Below are positions 22,335-32,102 of a DNA stretch of 64,000 bases, piece by piece. The DNA is from Streptomyces liliifuscus (GTDB taxonomy: Bacteria > Actinomycetota > Actinomycetes > Streptomycetales > Streptomycetaceae). The DNA lies in the NCBI RefSeq assembly GCF_016598615.1, contig NZ_CP066831.1, positions 3,286,001-3,350,000 on the forward strand, in the 5' to 3' direction. The notes below the pieces were generated by a model, which saw only the letters and a list, made by a program, of their open reading frames with translations, ran no database searches and was not told the DNA's origin. Numbering within the stretch: the first letter of the stretch is position 1; every line of letters starts with the position of its first letter. Both the position numbers and the translations under genes were made by a program.

Positions 22335-23240
22335 TCAGCCGAACACCGCCAGGCTCTTCGCCTTGCCCTTCTGCTCCTCCACCAGTGCCAGGAAGCGCCC
22401 CTCGGGATCGAACACCCCGACGGCCCCGGCCCCTGCGTACTCCTCGGGCATCTCCAGCCGCACACCGTTCGTCAGCAGCTGCCCGCGCTTGGCGTCCACG
22501 TTCCAGCGGGGGAACGCGGCAGCGGCCGCCTCCGCCATCGGCATCACGGTCAGCTCCTCCTGGAGCTGGTCGAGGGTGCGGGCGGAGTCGAGCTTGTACG
22601 GGCCGACGCGGGTGCGCCTCAGCGCCGTCAGATGGCCGCCGACGCCCAGGTCGGCACCCAGGTCACGGGCGAGCGCGCGGATGTACGTACCGGACGAGCA
22701 CACGACCGAGACGACCAGGTCCAGGACGGGCGTACCGTCCTCGGCGACCGCGTCCCGGATGTCGTACACGGCGAACGACGAGATCCGTACCGGACGGGCC
22801 GGGATCTCGAAGTCCTCGCCGTCGCGTGCCCGCTTGTACGAGCGCACGCCGTCGATCTTGATGGCGCTGACCTTGGACGGCACCTGCATGATGTCGCCGC
22901 TGAGCTTGGCGACACCGGCGTCGACGGCGTCCCGGGCGACCTTGGAGGCGTCCGTGGACGAGGTGATGTCACCCTCGGCGTCGTCGGTCAGGGTGTTCTG
23001 CCCGAGCCGGATCGTGCCGAGGTACTCCTTCTCGGTCAGCGCGAGGTGTCCGAGGAGCTTGGTCGCCTTCTCGACGCCGAGGACGAGCACGCCCGTCGCC
23101 ATGGGGTCGAGGGTGCCCGCGTGTCCGACGCGGCGGGTCTTCGCGATCCCGCGCATCTTGGCGACCACGTCGTGCGAAGTGAAGCCCGACGGCTTGTCCA
23201 CGATGACAAGGCCGTCGGGCGTCTTCTGCTTCTGCGTCAT
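22335..23240 (-). CDS. truB: tRNA pseudouridine(55) synthase
   Basis: Makes pseudouridine-55 in the T-loop of tRNAs. 301 residues. The start LVIVDKPSGFTSHDVV, and the catalytic-Asp motif GHAGTLDPMATGVLVL, are family signatures, as is ATVSSGTYIR-like VVCSSGTYIRALARDLG. The C-terminal domain (RGQLLTNGVRLEMPEEYAGAGAVGVFDPEGRFLAL) is PUA-like. The start overlaps the rbfA stop (ATGA at 23237-23240), so the two are coupled. Confidence 0.97.
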   Translation of the reverse strand: MTQKQKTPDGLVIVDKPSGFTSHDVVAKMRGIAKTRRVGHAGTLDPMATGVLVLGVEKATKLLGHLALTEKEYLGTIRLGQNTLTDDAEGDITSSTDASKVARDAVDAGVAKLSGDIMQVPSKVSAIKIDGVRSYKRARDGEDFEIPARPVRISSFAVYDIRDAVAEDGTPVLDLVVSVVCSSGTYIRALARDLGADLGVGGHLTALRRTRVGPYKLDSARTLDQLQEELTVMPMAEAAAAAFPRWNVDAKRGQLLTNGVRLEMPEEYAGAGAVGVFDPEGRFLALVEEQKGKAKSLAVFG

Positions 23241-23692
23241 TCCGCGGCGTCGCCGTCCGTCTCGTCGTCCTCGCCCGGCTTCTTGTACGGGTCCGCTTCA
23301 CCGGCGAAGGTGGCGCCGGCCGAGACCTCGCGCACCTTCGCGTCCGAGGCCCGTGCCTTGTCGAGCAGGTCCTCGATGGTCTTGGCGGTGTCCGGCAGGG
23401 CGTCCGCCACGAAGGTGAGGGTCGGCGTGAACTTCACACCGGCGGCCGCACCCACGGCCGAGCGGAGCACGCCCTTGGCGCTCTCCAGGCCCGCGGCGGC
23501 CTCCGCGCGCTCCTCGTCGTCCCCGTACACCGTGTAGAAGACGGTCGCCTCCCGGAGGTCCCCGGTGACCCGGGTGTCCGTGATGGTCACATGCGAACCG
23601 AGCCGCGGGTCCTTGATCCCGCGCTGCAGCTTCTGGGCCACCACCTCTCGGATGAGGTCCGCCAGCTTCTTCGCCCGCGCGTTGTCGGCCAC
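23237..23692 (-). CDS. rbfA: 30S ribosome-binding factor A
   Basis: Cold-shock 30S maturation factor that binds the 5' region of 16S rRNA. The GTG at 23692 (VADNARAKKLADLIREVVAQKL) gives 151 residues with AGGGAGA upstream; the frame upstream of it lacks homology. The KH-like core has PRLGSHVTITDTRVTGDLREATVFYTV. An acidic tail (PGEDDETDGDAAE) ends the protein. The gene sits between the DUF503 gene and truB in the infB group. Confidence 0.95.
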   Translation of the reverse strand: MADNARAKKLADLIREVVAQKLQRGIKDPRLGSHVTITDTRVTGDLREATVFYTVYGDDEERAEAAAGLESAKGVLRSAVGAAAGVKFTPTLTFVADALPDTAKTIEDLLDKARASDAKVREVSAGATFAGEADPYKKPGEDDETDGDAAE

Positions 23693-23762
23693 TGGTCCGT
23701 CTCCCTCTTGTTTCTTGCTGTTCTGTGTACGGCCGATCCTTGTCGCCGCACGCTGCATACGC

Positions 23763-24059
23763 TCAGTCGTCGTCTTCGCCGTGGAACCGCCGTCTCACCG
23801 ACAGCAGCTCCACCTCGGGACGGCCGGCGACCAGACGCTCGCAGTGGTCCAGTACGTCGGTCAGGTGCCCCGCGTCCGCCGACACCACCGCCAGGCCGAT
23901 GCCGGCCCTCCGGTGGAGGTCCAGGTGGTCGACCTCCGCCGCGCTCACGGCGTACTTCCGCTGGAGTTCGGCCACGATGGGGCGGACGACGGAGCGTTTC
24001 TCCTTCAGTGACCGTACGTCGCCGAGGAGCAGATCGAAGGACAGAGTCCCCACGTACAT
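23763..24059 (-). CDS. DUF503 (YlxP-like) protein
   Basis: 98 residues, starting MYVGTLSFDLLLGDVRSLKEKR at 24059. The signature LKEKRSVVRPIVAELQRKYAVSAAEVD and the later VVSADAGHLTDVLDHCERLV belong to DUF503/YlxP, a small protein coded between infB and rbfA in many Gram-positive bacteria and linked to ribosome assembly. The in-frame codons upstream of 24059 run into the repeat-rich gap and were excluded. The ribosome site is weak. Confidence 0.9.
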   Translation of the reverse strand: MYVGTLSFDLLLGDVRSLKEKRSVVRPIVAELQRKYAVSAAEVDHLDLHRRAGIGLAVVSADAGHLTDVLDHCERLVAGRPEVELLSVRRRFHGEDDD

Positions 24060-24410
24060 ATGTGTCCGGATGTCCCGCCGGTACGGGGTAGATGGCCCGG
24101 CCAAGCTCTTGGCGGGACATCAGAACGGTACAACGAACGACCGCCCCCACTCGACGGAGTTTCGCCCCCGCCGCCCCTACCCGTTCCCGTCACTACTCGG
24201 GGGCCGGCCCCCGAACCCCCGCTCCTCAAACGCCGGAGAGGCTGAAATACCTCAGGGGCGCGGGGAACTGCGCAACGGGGGTTCGGGGGCGGAGCCCCGA
24301 GTAGGCACGGGAACGGGTAGGGGAGGCGGGGGCGAAAACCCCGCGGGGGCCGGTCGACGAGGACGTGTCCTCGTCGGCCAACCCCACACGGTTCAAGCAC
24401 CCGCCGCGGG
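24060..24410. other. Intergenic region, 350 bp, filled by repeat elements
   Basis: Between infB and the DUF503 gene (both minus strand). It is almost entirely occupied by a family B element in two opposed half copies with a partial family A core between them (24159-24338). No coding potential that I trust. Confidence 0.7.
24159..24338. repeat. Family B intergenic element, palindromic, with a family A core inside (B1/A2)
   Basis: The left half (24159-24246) runs from TTTCGCCCCCGCCGCCCCTA to CTCAAACGCCGGAGAGGCTG. The right half (24276-24338) is an inverted, shorter copy ending GGCGGGGGCGAAAAC. A truncated family A core (AGGGGCGCGGGGAACTGCGC, 24254-24273) lies between. The two halves can fold into a long stem, so the element could act as a transcript-end or processing structure downstream of infB. 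Confidence 0.8.
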
Positions 24411-27400
24411 CTACGACCGCGGCTTCTCGCGCATCTCGTACGTCGCGATGACGTCGTCGATCTTGATGTCGTTGAAGTTTCCGAGGTTGATACCGCCCTC
24501 GAAGCCTTCGCGGATCTCGGTGACGTCGTCCTTGAAGCGGCGCAGACCGGAGATGGTGAGGCTCTCCGCGATGACCTTGCCATCGCGCAGCAACCGCGCC
24601 TTGGTGTTGCGCTTGACCTCGCCGGAGCGGACCAGCACACCGGCGATGTTGCCCAGCTTGGACGAGCGGAAGACCTCGCGGATCTCCGCCGTACCGAGCT
24701 CGACCTCTTCGTACTCCGGCTTGAGCATGCCCTTGAGGGCTGCCTCGATCTCCTCGATGGCCTGGTAGATCACCGAGTAGTAGCGGACGTCGACGCCCTC
24801 GCGCTCGGCCATCTGCGCCGCGCGGCCCGCAGCGCGGACGTTGAAGCCGATGACGATCGCGTCGGAGCCGGTCGCCAGGTCGATGTCCGACTCGGTGACC
24901 GCACCCACGCCGCGGTGCAGGACGCGGATGTCGACCTCTTCGCCGACGTCGAGCTGGAGCAGCGAGGACTCGAGAGCCTCCACCGAACCGGACGCGTCGC
25001 CCTTGATGATGAGGTTGAGTTCCTGCACCAGACCGGCCTTGAGCGCCTCGTCCAGGTTCTCCAGGGAGAACCGGACTCCACGCCGGGCGAAGTTGGCGTT
25101 GCGCTCGCGCGCCGCGCGCTTCTCGGCGATCTGACGCGCCGTGCGGTCCTCGTCGACGACCAGGAAGTTGTCGCCGGCGCCCGGGACGTTGGTGAGACCC
25201 AGGACCAGGACGGGGGTCGACGGACCCGCTTCCTCGACGTTGTTGCCGTTGTCGTCGAGCATCGCCCGGACACGGCCGTACGCGTCGCCGACCACCATCG
25301 TGTCGCCGATGCGCAGCGTGCCGCGCTGGACCAGGACCGTCGAGACGGCACCGCGGCCACGGTCGAGGTGGGACTCGATCGCAATACCCTGCGCGTCCTG
25401 CTCCGGGTTGGCCCGCAGGTCGAGCGAGGCGTCCGCGGTGAGGACCACGGCCTCCAGCAGGCTCTCGATGTTGAGGCCCTGCTTGGCGGAGATGTCGACG
25501 AACATCGTGTCGCCGCCGTACTCCTCGGCCACCAGACCGAACTCGGTGAGCTGACCGCGCACCTTGGTCGGGTCGGCACCCTCGACGTCGATCTTGTTGA
25601 CCGCGACCACGATCGGCACCTCGGCCGCCTTGGCGTGGTTCAGCGCCTCGATCGTCTGGGGCATCACACCGTCGTTGGCCGCCACCACGAGGATCGCGAT
25701 GTCGGTCGACTTGGCACCACGGGCACGCATGGCGGTGAACGCCTCGTGACCCGGGGTGTCGATGAAGGTGATCCTGCGCTCTTCGCCGTTGACCTCGGTC
25801 GCGACCTGGTAGGCACCGATGTGCTGCGTGATGCCACCGGCCTCGCCCGCGACGACGTTCGTCTTGCGGATGGTGTCGAGGAGGCGGGTCTTACCGTGGT
25901 CGACGTGACCCATGACGGTCACGACCGGCGGACGCGCGACGAGGAACTCCTCGCCACCCTCGTCCTCGCCGAACTCGATGTCGAAGGACTCGAGCAGCTC
26001 GCGGTCCTCCTCCTCGGGGCTGACGATCTCGAGGACGAAGTTCATCTCGTCCGCGAGGAGCTTCAGCGTCTCGTCGGAGACGGACTGCGTGGCAGTGACC
26101 ATCTCGCCGAGGTTCATCATCACGCCGACGAGCGACGCCGGGTTGGCGTTGATCTTCTCGGCGAAGTCGGTGAGCGAGGCACCGCGCGACAGACGGACGG
26201 ACTGTCCGTTGCCACGAGGCAGCATGACGCCGCCGACCGACGGGGCCTGCATGGCCTCGTACTCCTGGCGCCTCTGCCGCTTCGACTTGCGGCCACGACG
26301 CGCGGGACCGCCGGGACGACCGAAGGCGCCCTGCGTGCCACCACGGCCACCCGGACCACCGGGACGACCACCGAAGCCGGGACGACCGCCGCCGCCACCG
26401 CCGGGACCACCCGGACGGCCGGCGAAACCGCCGCCACCGCCACCGGGACCACCGGGACGACCTGCGAAACCGCCACCGCCGCCACCGGGACCACCGGGAC
26501 GACCTGCGAAGCCGCCGCCACCCGGACGACCGCCGCCACCGCCACCGCCGGGACGACCGCCGCCGCCGGGGCCGCGGCCACCGGGGCCACCGCCGCCGGG
26601 ACGCGGGGTACCGGCAGCGGGACGCTGCGGCATCATGCCGGGGTTCGGACGGTTGCCACCGGGGCCGCCGCCGGGACGCGGAGCGCCACCGGGACCACCC
26701 TGCGGACGAGGCATGCCGCCCGGGCTCGGACGGTTGCCACCGGGGCCGCCGCCGGGACGCGGAGCGCCACCGGGACCACCCTGCGGACGGGGACCACGGT
26801 CCTGGCCCGCGCCCTGGGGACGTGAGCCGCCCGGGGCACCGGCACCGGCACCGGGGCCGCCGGGACGCGGGGCACCGCCCGGACGGGGCGCCTGCGGGCG
26901 CGCCATGCCGGTGGAGCCACCAGAGGTGAACGGGTTGTTGCCCGGACGGGGACCGGCGGGACGACCACCGGGACGCGTGCCCTGGCCGCCGGGACGCGGA
27001 GCGCCCTGACGGTCGCCACGGTCACCGCGCTCGCCGCGGCCCTGACCGGGACCACCCTGACCGCCCTGTGCGGGGCCGGCCGGACGGACACCGGGCTTCG
27101 GGGCACCGGGACGGGCACCGCTCGGACGGGGACCCGCGGCCGGAGCCGCGGGGGCCGCCGGAGCGGCGGGAGCCGCCGGGGGTGCCGTGAACTCGGGCGC
27201 GGCCGGAGCCGGGGACGCCGGAGCGGGCTTCGGCGCCGGCGCCGGGGGCTTGGGACCCGGAGTCGGACGCGGGCCTGCGGCCGGAGCCGCCGGGGACGCG
27301 GGTGTCTCCGCAGCGGCCGGCTTCGGGGCCGGCGGGCGCGGCGCTGCCGGACCCGGACGGGCGGCCTGCGCCGGAGAAGGCGCGCCGGGCCTGGCGGGCG

Positions 27401-27593
27401 CGGCCTTGCGCGGGGCGGGCTTGCCGCCGCCGTTGCCCTGCTGCAGGGCATCGGTCAGCTTGCGTACTACGGGCGCCTCGATCGTCGAGGACGCCGAACG
27501 GACAAATTCACCGAGTTCTTGGAGCTTGGCCATGACGACCTTGCTCTCCACCCCGAACTCCTTGGCGAGTTCGTATACCCGGACCTTAGCCAC
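24411..27593 (-). CDS. infB: Translation initiation factor IF-2
   Basis: GTPase that brings initiator tRNA to the ribosome. 1060 residues. GTG start at 27593 ([18 protein letters not shown]) with AAGGAG upstream. N-terminal IF2_N domain, then about 390 residues of Pro/Ala then Gly/Arg low complexity, including near-identical units of [15 protein letters not shown] second IF2_N follows ([26 protein letters not shown], written as [17 protein letters not shown]). G domain: [24 protein letters not shown]. Domains II-IV complete the C-terminus. The Gly-rich arm is longer than in most bacteria but typical for streptomycetes. It lies downstream of ylxR in the nusA operon. Confidence 0.97.
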   Translation of the reverse strand: MAKVRVYELAKEFGVESKVVMAKLQELGEFVRSASSTIEAPVVRKLTDALQQGNGGGKPAPRKAAPARPGAPSPAQAARPGPAAPRPPAPKPAAAETPASPAAPAAGPRPTPGPKPPAPAPKPAPASPAPAAPEFTAPPAAPAAPAAPAAPAAGPRPSGARPGAPKPGVRPAGPAQGGQGGPGQGRGERGDRGDRQGAPRPGGQGTRPGGRPAGPRPGNNPFTSGGSTGMARPQAPRPGGAPRPGGPGAGAGAPGGSRPQGAGQDRGPRPQGGPGGAPRPGGGPGGNRPSPGGMPRPQGGPGGAPRPGGGPGGNRPNPGMMPQRPAAGTPRPGGGGPGGRGPGGGGRPGGGGGGGRPGGGGFAGRPGGPGGGGGGFAGRPGGPGGGGGGFAGRPGGPGGGGGGRPGFGGRPGGPGGRGGTQGAFGRPGGPARRGRKSKRQRRQEYEAMQAPSVGGVMLPRGNGQSVRLSRGASLTDFAEKINANPASLVGVMMNLGEMVTATQSVSDETLKLLADEMNFVLEIVSPEEEDRELLESFDIEFGEDEGGEEFLVARPPVVTVMGHVDHGKTRLLDTIRKTNVVAGEAGGITQHIGAYQVATEVNGEERRITFIDTPGHEAFTAMRARGAKSTDIAILVVAANDGVMPQTIEALNHAKAAEVPIVVAVNKIDVEGADPTKVRGQLTEFGLVAEEYGGDTMFVDISAKQGLNIESLLEAVVLTADASLDLRANPEQDAQGIAIESHLDRGRGAVSTVLVQRGTLRIGDTMVVGDAYGRVRAMLDDNGNNVEEAGPSTPVLVLGLTNVPGAGDNFLVVDEDRTARQIAEKRAARERNANFARRGVRFSLENLDEALKAGLVQELNLIIKGDASGSVEALESSLLQLDVGEEVDIRVLHRGVGAVTESDIDLATGSDAIVIGFNVRAAGRAAQMAEREGVDVRYYSVIYQAIEEIEAALKGMLKPEYEEVELGTAEIREVFRSSKLGNIAGVLVRSGEVKRNTKARLLRDGKVIAESLTISGLRRFKDDVTEIREGFEGGINLGNFNDIKIDDVIATYEMREKPRS

Positions 27594-27755
27594 TTCGCTC
27601 CTTTTAGGTCCGGGTTGCGTCCGGACCGTCGCTACTTCATGGGCGTACTCATCGCGTGCTCATCGAGTGCTCATCGCAATCTCGACCTACTTCCAACTCG
27701 CGGGGTACCAGGGCCGCACGGGGTTCCGTGCGACACGTTTTACGGTGTTGCCTGC

Positions 27756-28037
27756 TCAGCAACTGTCTGTCTGCTCGACGTACAGGCGCAACGCCTTTGT
27801 GTCGAGCGGACCCGGGGCACGCAGCGCCCTCGTGAACGCCCGGCGGCGGACCGCCAGGTCGAGACAGACGAGGGCGGGGTGTACATACGCACCCCGGCCG
27901 GGCAGCGTACCGCGAGGATCGGGGACGCATTCGCCCTCGGCCGCCACGGTGCGCAGCAGATCGATCTTGGCCGCTCGCTCCCGGCACCCCACACAGGTGC
28001 GCTCAGGGCATGCACGGGCACGCGTCCGGCCAGACAC
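27756..28037 (-). CDS. ylxR: YlxR (DUF448) RNA-binding protein
   Basis: 93 residues. The YlxR motif PERTCVGCRERAAKIDLLRTV is followed by PDPRGTLPGRGAYVHPALVCLDLAVRRRAFTRALR, with the conserved R-T-C-V-G-C-R and G-R-G-A-Y-V-H-P elements. The gene lies between nusA and infB, the universal place of ylxR. The likely start is the GTG at 28037; the ribosome site is weak and the exact start is uncertain. In the 162-bp gap to infB an 11-bp sequence GTGCTCATCG(c/a) is repeated about three times (27643-27676). Confidence 0.88.
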   Translation of the reverse strand: MSGRTRARACPERTCVGCRERAAKIDLLRTVAAEGECVPDPRGTLPGRGAYVHPALVCLDLAVRRRAFTRALRAPGPLDTKALRLYVEQTDSC

Positions 28038-28174
28038 TCTTAAGTCTACCTCCCCGCACCGACCTCACCCCTTTGGGGCAAGAACCGAACGGTTGTTGTC
28101 GTAATCCAACCGTCACACGGCGTGATCTATTCCCGATCTTGCCGTTGACGCCCCGGACCTGGGGCTGTTTCGCC

Positions 28175-29170
28175 TCAGTCCTGCTTCTCGGCGGGCTGCT
28201 CGGTGTCCGGACGGATGTCGATGCGCCAGCCGGTCAGACGGGCGGCGAGCCGGGCGTTCTGCCCTTCCTTGCCGATCGCCAGGGACAGCTGGTAGTCGGG
28301 GACCGTCACTCGCGCGGAGCGGGCCGCGAGGTCGACGACCTCGACCTTGGAGACCCGGGCCGGGGACAGCGCGTTCGCCACCATCTCCGCCGGGTCGTCC
28401 GACCAGTCGACGATGTCGATCTTCTCGCCGTTCAGCTCGGCCATCACGTTGCGCACGCGGCCGCCCATGGGGCCGATGCAGGCGCCCTTGGCGTTCAGCC
28501 CTGACCGGGTGGACCGGACGGCGATCTTCGTGCGATGGCCGGCCTCGCGGGCGATCGCGGCGATCTCGACCGAGCCGTCGGCGATCTCGGGCACCTCGAG
28601 GGCGAAGAGCTTCTTCACCAGGTTGGGGTGCGTGCGGGAGAGGGTCACGGAGGGACCGCGTACGCCCTTCGCCACCCGCACGACGTACGACCGCAGCCGC
28701 AGGCCGTGCGTGTAGGTCTCACCGGGGACCTGCTCCTGCACCGGCAGGATGGCCTCCAGCTTGCCGATGTCGACGAGCACGTTCTTCGGGTCACGGCCCT
28801 GCTGGACGACACCGGTGACGATGTCGCCGTCGCGGCCCGCGTACTCGCCGAGCGTCGCGTCGTCCTCCGCGTCCCGCAGGCGCTGCAGGATGACCTGCTT
28901 GGCGGTGGTGGCGGCGATCCGGCCGAAGTCGGACGGGGTGTCGTCGAACTCGCGCGCCCCCTGACCCTCCTCCAGGTCCTCGGCGTCCTCCTTCGCCCAC
29001 ACGGTCACATGACCGGTCTCCCGGTCGAGCTTGACGCGCGCGTGGCGGCGGCTTCCCTCGGTGCGGTGGTAGGCGATGAGGAGGGCCGACTCGATCGCCT
29101 CGACCAGCAGGTCGAAGGAGATCTCCTTCTCCCGCACCAAGCCCCGCAGGGCACTCATGTCGATGTCCAC
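28175..29170 (-). CDS. nusA: Transcription termination/antitermination factor NusA
   Basis: RNA polymerase-associated pausing and antitermination factor. 331 residues. N-terminal RNAP-binding domain ([20 protein letters not shown]), S1 domain ([29 protein letters not shown]), and two KH domains ([32 protein letters not shown] and [28 protein letters not shown]). It lacks the C-terminal acidic repeats of enterobacterial NusA, as usual for Gram-positives. It starts 2 bp after the rimP stop. Confidence 0.97.
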   Translation of the reverse strand: MDIDMSALRGLVREKEISFDLLVEAIESALLIAYHRTEGSRRHARVKLDRETGHVTVWAKEDAEDLEEGQGAREFDDTPSDFGRIAATTAKQVILQRLRDAEDDATLGEYAGRDGDIVTGVVQQGRDPKNVLVDIGKLEAILPVQEQVPGETYTHGLRLRSYVVRVAKGVRGPSVTLSRTHPNLVKKLFALEVPEIADGSVEIAAIAREAGHRTKIAVRSTRSGLNAKGACIGPMGGRVRNVMAELNGEKIDIVDWSDDPAEMVANALSPARVSKVEVVDLAARSARVTVPDYQLSLAIGKEGQNARLAARLTGWRIDIRPDTEQPAEKQD

Positions 29171-29172
29171 GG

Positions 29173-29691
29173 CTACGCCTCCTCCTCTTCCTTCATGTCT
29201 GCGTCGTTCTCGTTGGACTTGCGGTTGAACTCGACCTGGACGCGCGCCTTGTCGATGTTCTCGAAGGCGATCCTGCGGGCGGTGGCCTTGCGTCCCTTGA
29301 CGCCGGGCACCTCCAGGTCGATCCCGTCCTCGTCCACCGTCAGGATCCGGGCGACCAGTTCGTCGCCGCTCGTCAGCTGGAATCTCACCAGGCGGTCCGT
29401 GGCGCGTACGTAGTGACGGTGTTCCTTGAGCTCGCGCTCGGCACCGGGGGTTCCCACTTCGAGGGTGTACTCGCCCTGGCCCATCGCGTCGGTCTCGTCG
29501 AGCTTCGCCGAGAGCGCGCGGCTCACATCGGCGATCGCGTCCAGATCGGCTCCCTCGTCGGAGTCGACCACGACGCGCAGCACACGCTTGCGTCCTACCG
29601 AGTCCACCTCGATCTCCTCGAGATCGAGTCCCTGGGAGCTGACGAGCGGTTCCAGGAGCTCTCGAAGCCTCTCGCTCTGGGTGGTGCTCAT
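29173..29691 (-). CDS. rimP: Ribosome maturation factor RimP
   Basis: 30S assembly factor, 172 residues. The family pattern [53 protein letters not shown] and the sequence [30 protein letters not shown] are present. It is the first gene of rimP-nusA-ylxR-infB on the minus strand, divergent from the lipoprotein gene at 29897. The 205 bp between them should contain promoters for both units. Confidence 0.95.
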   Translation of the reverse strand: MSTTQSERLRELLEPLVSSQGLDLEEIEVDSVGRKRVLRVVVDSDEGADLDAIADVSRALSAKLDETDAMGQGEYTLEVGTPGAERELKEHRHYVRATDRLVRFQLTSGDELVARILTVDEDGIDLEVPGVKGRKATARRIAFENIDKARVQVEFNRKSNENDADMKEEEEA

Positions 29692-29896
29692 CCGGGTGAC
29701 TCCTCGGCCGCGTGTGCTGTTGTGGGTAGGTCGCGTGTCAGGTCAAAGGGTATCCGGTCCCAAGGGGTGTTGCCGTCCACCGTGGCCCGCCCGACGGCGG
29801 GACGGCGCCGCTGGTGGGTGCGGCGGCGGTACACGGGTACCGTGATCACGGGCCTGCCGCCCTTCCGTTCGTACGAGCCCTCCGAGGACGTCTGCC

Positions 29897-30442
29897 GTGC
29901 CGTTCACCCTGCCGTCGCGCATCCCCTCGGGGCCGCGCCGAAGGAGCCTGTTCGCCGGGGCCGCCGGTGTCGGCGCCGCGCTGCTCACGGGCTGTTCCTC
30001 CTCCGACTCCTCCGAGACCACCAAGGGGAGCACGTCCGCCGCCGAGCGGGCACGCGCGCGTGCGGCCCTCGACAGCGAGCGGCTCGCGGAGCGGTACGAG
30101 GCCGTGCTCGCCGTGCATCCCGCGCTGGCCGGGCGGCTGTCGCCGCTGCGGGCGGAGGTCGTACGGCACGCGGAGGCGTTCGGCGGAGGCAGGAAGGCCT
30201 CCGGGAGTGCGTCGCCGAGTGCTTCCGCCGATCCGTCCGAGGCGCCTTCCCCCGGCCCGTCCGCCGAGGTGCCGGCCGTGGAGAAGGACGCCCTCGCCGA
30301 ACTCGCCACGGCCGAGCGGACGCTGGCGGACCGGCGTACGAAGGCGCTCCTCGACGTGCCGGGAGAGCTGGCGCGGCTGCTGGCCTCGGTGGCTGCGGCC
30401 GGTGCGGTGCACGCGTTTCTGCTGACGGAGGGCGAGAAGTGA
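29897..30442 (+). CDS. Tat-type lipoprotein of unknown function
   Basis: 181 residues. The N-terminus PRRRSLFAGAAGVGAALLTG ends in a lipobox (LLTGC), and the twin-arginine context RRRSLFAG suggests export by the Tat route before lipidation. After the Cys a Ser/Thr linker leads to a helical region (ARAALDSERLAERYEAVLAVHPALAGRLSPLRAEVVRHAEAF), a Ser/Pro spacer and a second helix rich in Ala and Leu. The stop overlaps the start of the DUF4439 gene (GTGA), so the two products probably work together. Homologues are conserved beside rimP in streptomycetes; the function is unknown. Confidence 0.82.
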   Translation: MPFTLPSRIPSGPRRRSLFAGAAGVGAALLTGCSSSDSSETTKGSTSAAERARARAALDSERLAERYEAVLAVHPALAGRLSPLRAEVVRHAEAFGGGRKASGSASPSASADPSEAPSPGPSAEVPAVEKDALAELATAERTLADRRTKALLDVPGELARLLASVAAAGAVHAFLLTEGEK

Positions 30443-30936
30443 GCGGTTCCGGAAGGGCCGGAGAAGCAGACCGGAAGGCCAAGGCGCCGGCGGAGCTGAC
30501 GGCCGTGCAGGCCGCGCTCGCGGCCGAACACGCCGCCGTGTACGGCTACGGGGTCGTGGGCGGGAAGATCGGCGAGGCCCGGCGCGGCGAGGCCCGGGCG
30601 GCGTACGACGCGCACCGGGCCAGGCGGGACGAACTGGGGCGGGCGGTGCGCGACCTGCGGGGGAAGCCCCGGCCCGCGGCGGCCGCGTACGCGCTGCCGT
30701 TCCCGGTGACGGACGCGGAGTCTGCCGTGCGGCTCGCCGCCGAGCTGGAGGACCGGGTGGCCGGGGTGTACTCCGACCTGGTCCGTGCCTCGGAGGGCGA
30801 CCGGCGCCGGGCGGCGGCCGAGGCGCTGCGGGACGCGGCGGTGCGGGCGGTGCGCTGGCGGGGCGAGAGCGTACCCTTCCCTGGGCTCGCGGAGCGGTCG
30901 GCCCGGTCCACCGCGTCGGCGGCACCGCCGTCGTAA
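30439..30936 (+). CDS. Ferritin-like DUF4439 protein
   Basis: 165 residues from the GTG at 30439, which overlaps the lipoprotein stop. The sequence LTAVQAALAAEHAAVYGYGVVGGKI resembles the first helix of ferritin-like four-helix proteins, with E and H spaced as metal ligands. Later come YALPFPVTDAESAVRLAAELEDRVAGVYSDLVRAS and RRAAAEALRDAAVRAVRWRGESVPFPGL, the DUF4439 pattern. No signal peptide, so it is cytoplasmic or exported with its partner. The role is unknown. Confidence 0.82.
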   Translation: MSGSGRAGEADRKAKAPAELTAVQAALAAEHAAVYGYGVVGGKIGEARRGEARAAYDAHRARRDELGRAVRDLRGKPRPAAAAYALPFPVTDAESAVRLAAELEDRVAGVYSDLVRASEGDRRRAAAEALRDAAVRAVRWRGESVPFPGLAERSARSTASAAPPS

Positions 30937-30963
30937 CGCGTACAGGAAGGAAACGACTCGCGC

Positions 30964-31857
30964 ATGGCTTTCGAACCGCCGCGGCGTCTGGTCAAGGCGC
31001 TCGGCGAGACGGCACCGAGCGGTGACGACTGGCTGGAGAAGCTGCCCGAGGCGGCTCAGCAGGCCGTCGCGCTACGCGAGTTGACCGTGGAGCGCGTTCA
31101 GGTGCCCGGTGGGCGCAGCAGCCTGGTGGTGCTTGTGCGGCTGCCGGACGACACCCCCGCCGTCCTGAAACTCGCGCCCGGCCGGGCCCGTCCGGAGAGC
31201 GAGCGGGCCGCGCTCGCGCACTGGGACGGCCTGGGCGCGGTACGGCTCCTGGAGCCGGCCGGTGCCGAGGGTGTGCTGCTCCTTGAACGGCTGCACCCCG
31301 ATGTGTCGGTGCGTTCGCTGGCCGAGGCCAAGTCGATGCTGGAGGCGGCGGGAGCGCTGCGTCGCCTGTGGGTCGAGCCGCCGGCCGGGACCGTCTTCGA
31401 GACGGTCGCCGAGCGGACCGGGCGGCAGGCCGAGGCGATGCGGGCCGGAGCGGACGCGGAGGCGGCGCCGCTGGTCGACGCGGCCCTGGCGGTGCGCGAC
31501 GAACTGCTGGCCTCCCCGCCCGAGGCCCGCCTGCTGCACGGCACCTTCCGGCAGAGCAAGGTGCTGGCCGGCGAGCGCAGCCCCTGGCTGGCCGTGGGGC
31601 CCGACCCCGTCGTCGGCGAGTGCGCCTTCGACCTGGCCCGGCTGGTCCGTGACCGGGTCGAGGACCTGATCGCCTCTCCCTCCGGTTCCGCCATCACCCG
31701 CCGCCGGGTGAAGCGCCTCGCGGAGTCCCTGGACCTGGACCAGGAGCGGCTGCGCGGCTGGACCCTGTTCCGGGCCGTGGAGTCGGGCGTACGGGCTCGG
31801 CGGGTGGGCCGGTCCCAGGACGCGGAGCTGTTGCTGGAGTTCGCGAGCTGGCTGTAG
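30964..31857 (+). CDS. Aminoglycoside/hydroxyurea phosphotransferase-fold protein, catalytically degenerate
   Basis: 297 residues, overall like the APH_6_hur (streptomycin 6-kinase) family: N-lobe VQVPGGRSSLVVLVRLPDDTPAVLKL, hinge LLLERL, C-lobe. The usual catalytic loop HGDLHxxN reads HGTFRQSK at 192-199: the catalytic Asp is Thr194 and the metal-binding Asn is Lys199. The second metal motif, normally IDPKP, reads VGPDP with Gly212 for Asp. It therefore should not phosphorylate by the standard mechanism. The fold-specific flanks (GECAFDLARLVRDR) are conserved, so the gene is under selection. It is the third plus-strand gene after the lipoprotein/DUF4439 pair. It should not be read as a resistance gene. 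Confidence 0.82.
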   Translation: MAFEPPRRLVKALGETAPSGDDWLEKLPEAAQQAVALRELTVERVQVPGGRSSLVVLVRLPDDTPAVLKLAPGRARPESERAALAHWDGLGAVRLLEPAGAEGVLLLERLHPDVSVRSLAEAKSMLEAAGALRRLWVEPPAGTVFETVAERTGRQAEAMRAGADAEAAPLVDAALAVRDELLASPPEARLLHGTFRQSKVLAGERSPWLAVGPDPVVGECAFDLARLVRDRVEDLIASPSGSAITRRRVKRLAESLDLDQERLRGWTLFRAVESGVRARRVGRSQDAELLLEFASWL

Positions 31858-31887
31858 GGGTCGGCGGTTCGGCGCAGGCCACTTCGT

Positions 31888-32097
31888 TCAGGCCGCCGCG
31901 AGTCTGAGGGCCAGGACCGGGCAGTCCGCCGCCGCTCTGCGGGCGCGTCTCAGGGTTCGGGCGGGGACGGGGCGCGCGTCGACGAGCGGGTAGCCCCATT
32001 CGTCGAGGGTGACGTGTTCGGGGAGGAGTTCGGCGCAGAGGCCGTGGGCCCGGCAGGACGTCCAGTCGATGTCGAGGTGCTGGGGCAACTGGTCCAT
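31888..32097 (-). CDS. Ferredoxin, CxxHxxC(X)nCP type, probably [3Fe-4S]
   Basis: 69 residues. Cluster ligands are Cys15, Cys21 and Cys59 in CRAHGLC and ADCP, so position four of the motif is His18. This is the small ferredoxin class that serves cytochromes P450 and other oxidoreductases in actinomycetes and normally carries a [3Fe-4S] cluster. ATG at 32097. It is the last gene of the redox operon, 5 bp after the NuoF-like gene, and is the obvious electron partner of that flavoprotein. No P450 gene is nearby. Confidence 0.88.
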   Translation of the reverse strand: MDQLPQHLDIDWTSCRAHGLCAELLPEHVTLDEWGYPLVDARPVPARTLRRARRAAADCPVLALRLAAA

Positions 32098-32102
32098 GTC
32101 TG

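Noticed and set aside
24915..26825. Long plus-strand reading frame antisense to infB
   Set aside because: Composition is that of a shadow of the high-GC infB gene (third-position effect); Thr/Ala/Gly runs mirror the Gly-rich arm, and there is no ribosome site.
30964..31857. Functional aminoglycoside resistance gene
   Set aside because: Catalytic Asp, Asn and metal-binding Asp are all replaced, so the standard phosphotransfer is not expected.
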